Assembly (NCBI GenBank): GCA_000226015.1
Contig: JH154114.1
Span: 3,575-26,842 of the forward strand
Source of the DNA: Mnemiopsis leidyi
Lineage: Eukaryota > Ctenophora > Tentaculata > Lobata > Bolinopsidae
Direction of reading: 5' to 3'
DNA length: 23,268 nt
The notes beneath the pieces were generated by a model that was given only the letters and a program-made list of their open reading frames with translations, was not told the DNA's origin and searched no databases. Within the stretch, counting starts at the first letter, position 1; every line of letters starts with the position of its first letter. The position numbers were made by a program, and so were the translations under genes. This document shows positions 9,209-18,500 of the stretch, piece after piece.

Positions 9209-12200
9209 ATGTTCAACAACAGATTTGAATCTCGGAATAAACAGCACTCTCTCACAAAATCTGGGTAAGAAAAATTTGAGGCCATTCTGAATTATCTAAA
9301 AGATTTATGTACTGCATTTAAAAATAGTGATTTCATTCGATTGGTATAATCATGAAATAAATCAAAACGCAATGGAATAAATTTTTTAACATAACTTCAT
9401 ATAAGTGCTTATATGATAGTTGGTTAATGGTAACTAACCATTTACCAATTAATATGGATAGACGGATAGTTTGCCTTGTTAAGATTGTTAATACTTATAT
9501 CAATCAAAGAACACCCTAATCGAAAACAACCGACAAAAACCACCTCAGTCCCCAGAGACGCAGCTGTGGAGCATTGAATACTCCTGTCACCAAGGGAAGA
9601 AGATCTACAGTGATGAAGGATGTCAGGAATCTACAGAACTCTATAAATATGCTAAACAATCTTGTAACCAGCAAGAGGTTTTTTTCTTTATTTGAAGAAA
9701 TTTGCTTTGATTTAATAATGTACTAATAAAATTAAGATGTAAATATATTGGGGAAAGGTCGTTAAGTCTTTGGGGTAGACTGAGCTTTAAATGGTCAACA
9801 TAACCTTTGCTTTAATAGTGGGTTCAAGTTTTAATACTTTCAACACTACTATTATACAAATAATTTGAGGTTCTCTAAAGATGATACATAAATTGAAGAA
9901 TTCAAGAACCCAGTCATGTTAACTGTTTTATTTCGTCTCTCCAACCAAACCAAAAGAGGCTTCAAGTTTATAATTTTATAGTTTGGAATATTCTACTAAT
10001 TTAGATCAGTATCAAATAATCGACTTTTTACACTCAGAGTTCCAATGCCAGTTAGCCGAGAAGTGGTAGGGAGGATCCCAGGTTCCAACAACAGACTTCT
10101 AAACCAGACCACTCCTGGTGTAAACCCCGACTCAGACAGCGGATGTCAGGATCTTTGTGACCCACTCGTGAAGCTGGTAAGTTTAGGAGGCCTCGCATAT
10201 GGTAGTGGGTTTTACGTATGAAATTGCTTCATGTTTTGATGTGAAAGTGAGATTGCTTTAATAATAAAGCTAAACCGACTGCCTAGAAACACATAGAACT
10301 TCCTTTATTATATCTTAAGTAAATTCATAGTTGCTTATGCTTACTCACTGAATTCAAGTGACAATATATTGACACAGGCACACTGAAAGATGCACTATGT
10401 CATTCTTAAAACTCTGTCTCTTTCTGCAGGTACCGTTTATAGATCCAGTGTTACCCTACCGCACCTCTAGTCCCTGCAGGAGCAACTTCAGAACCCTCTC
10501 CACGATCACCCAGTTCAGAAGGAGTGTCTCTCTGAGCAGAGTAAACATGGCACAGTCACTTTCTTCCATAAACAGCAACCTCTCAGGTTAGTTGAACGTC
10601 CATATATGGGTTCTTTATGTGATAGATAACATGGTTATTTTTTTGGGTAGCCCAAATAATCACCATGATTTCTAGCAAATTTTATTTTATTCTTTTTTGC
10701 CGATAGCAAAAAAGTTAAGGAATGGTAGGATTGAAATAGTTAGATTTTGTTGTGGCTGTTAGATGGGCCCTCCAGGATAAAACAAACAAAAAATAATGCG
10801 TTTCAGACAGCATGTTTTCCTTGACAGACATTCGGGCGCCAGTACGAGAAGAACGTTCCTCGAAACTCAGCCCCACTTTCACAGTCCCTAGAGATACAGA
10901 CGTGGTTACCAAGCAACACCAAGAATTTAGATCTTCAAGCTGGACTCCCGCAGACCCTTTAGACTCAGTCTCTGTACTGGATTACGAAGAAGAACCCTCT
11001 ACATGGGACCACAGATTGGACTCAAGGCTAGAGGACTCCATGGGGGACTGTTGGCGCAGCTCAAGACGAGCAGACTCCCTTGAACAAGGCAGGAGGGACA
11101 TTAAGACTGGATTATTTGGCGGGAAGTTTCAGGAAGACTTACAAGACTCGCTGTCTTGCGGAGACTCTGGTAGCCAGGATCCGGAGACAGAAGAGGAAGA
11201 TTGTATCAAGAAAGTCTGTTTAGAGAGGTGGATGTGTGACAACCTTGGTGATATTTCTTTAGAGGGTAAGATAATAAGCTCGCTGGATCTTGCAAAAATT
11301 GATATACTTTCTTAAACTTCTTTCCATTTAATTTGATTTGTGCAATTGCTTTGACAAGGGGAAAACGTTTGCTGACAACTCCCTTGCGGCTTCCAATGCC
11401 TGCAAAACAATTGTTCATTTATACACACATGGTCACTCTTCTACTGTAATAAGAAACGAAGCAACTATATTTCAAATGTTCAGGAAAAGGTTTGGGAGTA
11501 TTAAGTATTCGAGGTCTGGATGAGGAAGAGGAAGAAAATATTCCCTCCACTATCCCATCAGTTTCCCTGGTCAGATATCTGATTTTATTTCCACAAAAAT
11601 GTGTATCGTTTGATATTCGAGGTCTTATAAATTGGCTTTTGTATTCATGCACCATGATGAAATTGAAATCCACAGACGCTAAATGGGCAAAACTTGATAA
11701 CAACTTCGATATATTGACCGAAAACTCTAGATAACCGGAAACTCTATTTTAACCGCAAATTCTTTGCAGGATAGAAGCTTCTCATTAGAAGACCAAGACG
11801 AGTTTATGTGTAATTGTGAGTTTGGAGAATCAACGGAGTGCTGCATTTTCCACAAAAACTCTCTCAGTGCTGTAGCAGCACCTAGTGCTACATTCCTGTC
11901 TGCCTCTCTCGGTTCAGATGCTGCTGCAGCAAACTTAGAGGGTACTTATCAGAACAACTACTTTGACGAGATGTACACAAAGACGCTGAGAGAATCTAAT
12001 TCGAGCAAGCTCAGTTTGGCGACAAAATCAGAAGTAACTGATGCAGATGATATGGCAAACTTAATTTCTGCCATTGATTTAGGTTTTGAAATTTCTGACC
12101 TTCAAGTGGACAGTTTTAACTGTAATAGTAAAACTGATACCAACTTAAACAGTCCAAGTTGCCAAGACAACCCAGGTAATCGCACTGAAGCAAAATCGGT

Positions 12201-12582
12201 TGTAAAAAACTCCAAGTGCAGTAACAGCGAGATTGGAAAAGATGACGAAACGATTTCCAGGATCAGAAATGTCTCCAAAAAGAACTTAAATGAACGCACT
12301 ATGACCACGAGTCCCAATACACCTGACTTAAGTCGACTTTCTCCATCAGATCCCAAAGAAAAACTTTCCCAACCCAAAAAAAGTATAATCAGCTGTGAAC
12401 AAGATGAACAATCTCGTGAGGCAATGAGCTTTTTAGATGTAGCAAGCAGCTTTAAAGATGTTCCCACTGCTAAGTCTCCATGTTTCGAGGAAATTGACAA
12501 ATTGTCGCAGGACAGTTTCTTTACAGAGTCCGACTGTAATTCTTTGATTGGAGGAATTATTCAAAATATGGTAGGAATTTGA
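9209..12582 (+). CDS. Unrecognised 612-residue serine-rich acidic protein, seven exons
   Basis: I do not recognise this protein. The exons, joined by GT-AG signals with consistent phase, are 9209-9264, 9549-9677, 10038-10176, 10430-10586, 10807-11265, 11484-11569 and 11770-12582: 1839 bases, 612 residues plus TGA. The N-terminal 60 residues are basic (QRRS, KGRRS, with a TP site at NTPVTK). The middle is rich in Ser, Asp and Glu, with DSGCQD at 95-100 and DSGSQD at 280-285, which resemble DSGxxS-type phosphodegrons with Asp at the last place. An EEEEE run sits at 327-331. The last exon has clustered Cys (356, 358, 366, 367) and several SP/TP sites. No signal peptide, membrane span or known fold is visible. 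A largely disordered intracellular, possibly phosphoregulated, protein is inference. The exon holding the ATG has its own acceptor at 9183-9184 and stays open upstream to 9185, so the true start could lie farther 5'. Confidence 0.72.
11484..11569 (+). CDS. Exon 6 of the unrecognised gene, weak donor
   Basis: This 86-base exon is needed because exon 5 ends in phase 1 (GAG G|GTAAG at 11265) while the last exon is open only when entered in phase 0 at 11770. Entered in phase 1, that exon meets TAG at once. The exon starts after TGTTCAG and reads a GLDEEEEENIPSTIPS segment, acidic like its neighbours. Its donor is GTCAGA, which is weak. A second phase-0 donor, GTATCG near 11602, would lengthen it. 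Transcript data would decide. Confidence 0.6.
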
Positions 12583-12689
12583 AGTGTATGCAGGGAGATT
12601 GGGAATAATTCTTTGACCTCTCTGTATTGAGTCCGGGCTTATTTTCAGTTTTAATTCTCTGACGTCTGTTTTTATTCAATGTGAATTAT

Positions 12690-12695
12690 AATAAA
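12690..12695 (+). terminator. Poly(A) signal AATAAA of the plus-strand gene
   Basis: AATAAA lies 108 bases after the TGA at 12580-12582, followed within 30 bases by a T-rich stretch. Its position suits the 3' end of the unrecognised gene. Confidence 0.7.
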
Positions 12696-12827
12696 ATCAT
12701 GTTTTTTGATCAGATTTTGATAACCTAGGTTTCCGTTTATTTGCGCTTGAATATGAAGCGCTTGGAAAAGTCATTATATTCTTTAGAATTTATAGAAGAA
12801 AAGATATTTAAAATCACATTAACAAAA

Positions 12828-12929
12828 ATGAAACTCAAATTCTCTTTTTGGATTTTCATACTTACAATTACAGCGTCGTGGACATATAGTATAGAAATTA
12901 AATGCATTTACAATGACTCAAGATTGTGA
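12828..12929 (+). other. Possible small secreted-type ORF, 33 residues
   Basis: An ATG preceded by AACAAAA opens a frame with Lys-rich start and a hydrophobic run (FSFWIFILTITASW), then a short polar tail with one Cys. This looks like a signal peptide, so it could be a first exon or a chance frame in AT-rich DNA. The end has only a weak GTGAAA donor, and there is no supporting context. Low confidence. Confidence 0.15.
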
Positions 12930-12982
12930 AAATTTATAAAATCTGGTTATAAATAAATTAAGAAAGTCCCCCAGGCCGCATA

Positions 12983-13001
12983 AATATATATATATATATA
13001 T
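12983..13001. repeat. TA dinucleotide microsatellite
   Basis: About nine TA units in the spacer between the two convergent genes. Confidence 0.9.
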
Positions 13002-13188
13002 GTATAATGCCATGGTGCTTAAATGCCGGCTGTTGTATCTGAATTGAGTTAATTTCTATCTTATAATTTATAGGTCCGATAAATCATTTCACATATTTCA
13101 TTGATTTTCCCGCTTTCTCTCATTTCGTACACGATTTTTTGCACTTTCCTTTACTTGACTAGTTTCTTTAAAGTTCTTTGTGTTCTTT

Positions 13189-13350
13189 CTAATCAAAGTG
13201 GCTTTTGTCGAACTCGACCTCTTCCGTATATTTTTCGGCTACAAAGTCTTTACATTCTGATGTGGGTTCGTAGTTACCCTTTTTCTTCTTCATCTTCTTC
13301 AACTGCTTTTTGCATTTCCTCTTTGTGTCCTCAGAAAGTAGGTCGACTCC
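13189..13350 (-). CDS. Orphan lysine-rich terminal exon candidate, 53 residues
   Basis: On the minus strand, an acceptor (AAATTCTTCTAG) is followed by an open frame of 53 residues ending in TAG. It has a dense basic stretch (KRKCKKQLKKMKKKKG) then an acidic tail (VAEKYTEEVEFDKSHFD). The frame opens in phase 0. Composition is coding-like and well ordered compared with the surrounding AT-rich sequence. It may be an alternative 3' exon of the metalloproteinase, whose last exon holds a phase-0 GTCAGT donor at 14190-14185, or the end of a separate or dead gene. I do not recognise the sequence. AATAAA on the same strand at 12736-12741 could serve as its poly(A) signal. Confidence 0.35.
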   Translation of the reverse strand, partial: GVDLLSEDTKRKCKKQLKKMKKKKGNYEPTSECKDFVAEKYTEEVEFDKSHFD

Positions 13351-13474
13351 CTAGAAGAATTTTATTATACTTATAGTTTTCGAATCCGGTATAATCCAAA
13401 ATATTTCTTTTAACGTTGCTACAGCTAAACAGCGCAACTCGTGATGAACATCATAGGATGTTTAAATCGGACAG

Positions 13475-13536
13475 ATTGCGCGCCGGCATATGAAAGTGTG
13501 CTTACTAGGCAAAATTTTTATATGCCGGCACGCAAT
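13475..13536. repeat. Small inverted repeat ATTGCGCGCCGGCATAT
   Basis: The arms at 13475-13491 and 13520-13536 are reverse complements at 16 of 17 positions with a 28-base loop. They are GC-rich against an AT-rich background. This could be a minor foldback or a hairpin in a 3' untranslated region. Confidence 0.7.
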
Positions 13537-13639
13537 GGGTCTCGTAAAACGTCTCGTGTTGTTTTCTGTTATGCTGACAAATTAATATCTGCTAAAGTTA
13601 AGAGCAAAAGAGGAAATCAAGAGGTTTTATCTATGTAAT

Positions 13640-14172
13640 TTAACACGATGTTCCAATAGATCAGCTCCCTACCTCAGTACACATGGGGAGCTTTATATCA
13701 GGAGCAATCAGTCGGAGCACGTAGTTTGACGAGGGTACGCCAGTTTTACTCCTTGCTACTGTGTAGTACTGTAAAAATACGATTTTCAATTTGAAAGATA
13801 ATAATTGGGGTGCCTGTAAGCGGTATGATCGAATTGTTAAGGCATTAAGAAAATTATGCAGCATTATTTACTGCCAAATCTTATAATGCTTGGCATGTCC
13901 GCGCCGTTGTTGGTAGCATGCAACAAGGCCAAAATGGAGAGTCATGAGCCCTCTTTTATATCCCCTAAATTTATGAACATGAACCTATATAATATAGATC
14001 ACAAATTTATGAACCTAGAGCCTAATAAGTCCTGGACCAAGTGCCTAACGTCCAGAACACACTTCGTAGTAAGTATAAAAGTCCCATCCTAGTGCCAATA
14101 AAGTCCCAAATCTATAGTGCAGAAACTTTTGTTTGAAAGTTATCAAAGAACTTTGACATGACACTCAACAGG
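13640..14172. other. 3' flank or 3' UTR of the metalloproteinase gene
   Basis: No coding exon could be supported on either strand. AAATTTATGAAC is repeated near 13967 and 14003. The first AATAAA on the minus strand after the stop lies at 13361-13366, about 800 bases downstream. Confidence 0.4.
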
Positions 14173-15594
14173 TCAGCAATCAGTACTGACCTTGCCTCTG
14201 AATACCCAAGCCCAGCTTCTATAGAAAGCAAGGGAGATGGAGTCCAGGTCGGTGTAGTTCCCGAAGTAGTTGGAGCCAGCATCACCCACCAACCACCCAC
14301 TGTCTTTGTTATACTTGTATAGTCTGTCTTCAGATATGAATCCAAGGTTGTAGTTGTTGATCCTGTGAAGTGTTGAAAAATGTTATATCTTATAGGTTGA
14401 TAACTTTTTGAAATCGCGACAGATTAGGCCACTATAATTCGAAATTTTTGTCCAAATACAGTTATAGGTTTCTCCATTATGATTATCTGCTTGGGTAATT
14501 TTGTTTTTAGGCTTTGCCTGTTTCAACTCTAGATTTAAAACAGCCATGAATAAATTAAATTTGTTCTAAACCAACTTTCAGTGAGATCTACTATTTTCAC
14601 TAAATTTAGTTGAACAGTATAAAAAATCAACTCACTTAAACGCCCCATGAACATAAGTGGGGGTGTCCGTCGACCAAAGGTCGGAAAGTGAACCTTCCTC
14701 TTCCACAGCTCCAGACACAAAATCGTACCTGGCAAATGTGTGTATGTCAATTAATTCATACCACCTTGATGTGCTAATGAAACATAAAAATTTTGGCGTG
14801 GTTATATGGATTACATTACTCCTAGAAACTAAAATTGCGATATTTAATCTTCTGCAAGCGTTAGCTATAATGGTAGAGAGCAGTTGAGCTAAACTAAGCA
14901 TGCTTTTTTGCTATTTGGCCTCAGAAGGAGTGCCATGGTCAAAAATGGAATAGTTTTGACTATGAGTATGACCACGGTAGAAGTTTCATAAAAATGTCGT
15001 TTTTTCGTAGCTATTGTCAGTTTTAACTGTATTGACCGTATGGATAACTCAATCACCATGGTGTCATAATCATGGTTAGTGCCCCCAACCCCTACAAAGG
15101 TCTTACGAAAATAACACTTACAAATAGTATCTGTCTCCTTTGAAAGCGTAGAATCTGTTGGCATTCTCCAATGTTTCGACAGCAGCGTCGAGGTTTCTCG
15201 GTATACCTGGTAAAAGTAAAAATTTTTTCAAAATATCAATCAAAGCAAATTTTCTTGTGCTAAACTCCTTTGATTTTAAGGAGTTTCATAGTGGACTTAC
15301 AGTGATATAGATATGTGTAATGCTTTAGTGGATCAAAACGTTTAGACTTTGGTGCATGATTCCTGGTGCCAGTCTACCCTTTTGTGCATTTGTGCAAGTA
15401 AATAGACGTAGAAGATTGGATTCTGAGTCAGATTCATTTGTTCTACGTTCTCGGCTAAACCTCCTTCAGATAATTTAGTGATAGAAATAAAATAACACCA
15501 ACCTGGGAAACCATCAATACCGATCTTTTTAGGCTCAGTGGTGCTGTCTACAACAGGGAGATAATTCCCCCCGGCCGGATTCTTTGGAACAAGT
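14173..15594 (-). CDS. MMP exons 10-13: hemopexin-like domain
   Basis: Blade 1 starts in exon 9 ([20 protein letters not shown]) and runs through exon 10. Blade 2 ([20 protein letters not shown]) spans exons 11 and 12. Blade 3 ([20 protein letters not shown]) and blade 4 ([19 protein letters not shown]) are both in exon 13. Cys373 and the final Cys552 match the disulphide that closes the propeller in vertebrate MMPs. Blade 4 stops about 20-25 residues early: after VFRGK only VSTDC remains. An NYT sequon sits in blade 4. The family uses this domain for substrate and inhibitor binding. Confidence 0.85.
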
Positions 15595-18500
15595 CTGTCA
15601 AAGTACAGGATTTAAGGATTAGGCGTTATGACAAAATTACAGAATGTAAGTACTACTCCATTTTATAATAAAGGGAATAATTATCGTTGTTATATTCTAG
15701 AGCTATATGAATAGTTCTTAGGGCAGTGTTGAAACGCATGAGTATTACTGTTGAGTAGAGTAATACTGTTGCTGAAATGAACCGTATCAGATTTGCTGAT
15801 TTTTCAAAGAAATGTTGTATAGAAGACGAGTGATACGCACCTATAGTACCAGTCACCAGCAAACACGTACACGTAACCGTCACCGTAATCCCAATTTATT
15901 GCTGCATCGATCTTTTCGATACAAGAAGGTGGCACGGGTCCTGGTGTTGGTGTTGGTTGGGTTGCAGCTGTCTCCGTACTCTTCCCACCTTCACCTAGTG
16001 GTGATACCGACCCACTTCCTGCTCCCATTGCAGCCACAGCTCCATCAATGTCGTCCTGGTGCAGCTGTAGGTCGTCCGAGTAGCCTGTATACAGAGCGTA
16101 CATGATAGCGTTCTCGAGGGAATTGTCAGCATGTTTTAGACCGAGTATATGTCCCATTTCGTGTGTGGCAACCTGCAAATATATGTTGTTTTTATAGAGT
16201 TCTCACTTAGTTTCTTTTACCTAGCATGTGTTACAATCCTTTTAATTCAGAGATTTCAATTAATGTTAATACAACCGATTTTGGCGTACCTCAAGGTTCA
16301 ACTCTAGGCCCACTCTTATTTCTTTTTTACGCTAATGGCATTGCTTACACGGAACTTTTATATTGATTGCACTAACATTTTTGTAGAGCCAAGTTAGTAA
16401 TAAATTGGTAAACGGATACACTAAAAACTAAAGCACTTTAGAGACCTCTTTAAAATTAGTACACTTACATATTTCAGGTTTGTTCCAAGAACTGTCCCTT
16501 TCGTAAAATCTTCAGCGTCATCGAAATGTAGCTGAAACATGAAACATCATCATTTTAGCGGCTGAAACATCATCATTTTGGCGGTTGATAAAAGTTAAGT
16601 TTTCTTTCAAGAGCTCCAGCTTATTTGGAAGCTTTGGTGGTGTAAGGACTTGACTCAGTAGTATGCTTACCAGTCCTCTAGTGGGGTAGAAAGCGTGAGC
16701 TAAGGTTCCACCCGGCCCGTAGAAAGGATATCCATCGTTGTGGTCACCATATTCCCAGGATATTTGTATGTGAGCATCTTCCGCATTAGCCACCTACAAG
16801 TATTTCAGAAGTCAAAATCTTTTAATATGTCCTGTTGAGAACAAAAACAATAATTTAATTTGTTCTTGGACAGTTGAAATTTACAATTTATTAACGAGGA
16901 CGGGATTTATTTGATGAAAGCCATCAATCATTAGTATTCTCATTTCATTGCATCCGTAAAAACCCCATTAGTACTGCTCGGCTGCTCACCTCAACAAAGT
17001 TAACATGTGAAACTGCAGCCCATTTAGCGAGGGCTTCATGGAATTCAGATCTGATGTCGTCAACCGATAGATCGGCAGAGTATTTCTGAAATTAAACGTC
17101 TATCATTGCAGGAATGTGTTACTATCTTATAAGTTTCAAGATTCTTTCATACGGTTAACAAACAATTTTTCTATAAAAAACATTATAGCCCAACCGAAAG
17201 AAAACCCTTCCCTTTGAGTCTGGTAAAAACTTTAAGTACACTGCACTTACGTTAGGATCAAACCAATAGTTAAGGGTGTTAACACCCCATCTTTTACGAG
17301 AAAGAGTGTATCTTTTGGCTCGGTTAGGTTTTTCTGTGGAAATGTTTCATTAATATAAAGTGATAATTTTAGAATTCAGATGGAGGTATCTTTCGACAAA
17401 TGGTAGCATTCTTTAGTAAAAGTTTTTTTGAGACTGCCATCATATAGGTTATTGGTCAAAAAATCATACTTGGTAATATCTATGAAGACGAAATTTGACA
17501 CAATTAATTTGTGGAGAAGTTCCAACAAATAAAAACAGTTCCGCTTCGATTATTGTTCTTTATAGCATTACCGTATTCCATATCTTTAGCTCCACATCTC
17601 TTCTTCTTCATCAGGTTTAGTGTAGCGCTGTCTGCTTCACCTGTCACCTCAAGTCCGTAGAATTTCTGCATTTTCCTTAGACTACGAGTTAAATTAAGGG
17701 TTAATAGTTCATTTTCTCTTGTCAAGCTTTGTAATGCCCACAAGTTTACAAGCTTTGTAATGCCCACAAGTTTACAAGCTTTGTAATGCCCACAAGTTTA
17801 CAATGTCAAGCTTTGTAATGCCCACAAGTTTACAAGCTCTGTAATGCCCACAAGTTTAAAATGGCGATAATGGAATATCCGAATATTTCAAAGAGAAGGG
17901 GTATAGCCCCCAAGGCTATGTTTCGTATGACATTTTCATGCAAATGCTTGCGAAGAAACAATATCAGGCTGAATAATCCTAGGGTGAAGCCGGGCAATTT
18001 AAAACGAAATAAAAAGTATGATGAAACAGAAACTTAATGGGAAAACTACCCCAATTTGTCCTTCTCAACTTAAAAGTTGAATCGAAAGTTGTCTTACTTT
18101 CAAAGTCAAGCTTGAGGCCGCTGAAGCAGCTGATGCAAGCATCACTCGATGGTTATTATGCTGAAACAAATTCGGGTTGCATAAAACCATGAATGCCTAG
18201 AAATCATCTGTACTGCTACAAAAGCGTGACTGGAATTCTGCCACCTGTAGCCGTTTGATCTATTAAACATTGTTAATGGTTGATATGAGCAATAACAGCT
18301 CTTGCAATGGGCATGTCTACCCGTCTAGAAAAACTAGTATTACATCATGACAATTATTGGTCTGCAGCCTGCACTGTACAGATATCACTAAATGCTTATA
18401 TGAAATTAGAGAAGCTTCACTTCGAAGCAACACTGGATTGCCACGTTATCTTCTACAAAAATCTTTCTTGGAACTTACGCTTTCTTAAGGGCTCTCTCTC

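Noticed and set aside
13661..13864. Minus-strand 67-codon frame as a missing hemopexin blade 4 exon
   Set aside because: It has no YxF/YxYD-type blade residues and no suitable acceptor in phase 0.
15804..16178. Reading 16178 as a methionine start of a separate protease ORF
   Set aside because: The bases before GTT GCC ACA CAC are a splice acceptor (TTTGCAG). The preceding exon supplies the upstream catalytic domain in frame.
17723..17858. CRISPR-like array
   Set aside because: The units are contiguous without unique spacers, and the region is an intron of an animal gene.
18098..18160. A 63-base minus-strand stretch with good acceptor and GTAAG donor inside MMP intron 3 (reads [21 protein letters not shown])
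   Set aside because: It is open only in phase 0, while exon 3 ends in phase 2. Including it brings a TGA within a few codons and separates exons that join perfectly without it.
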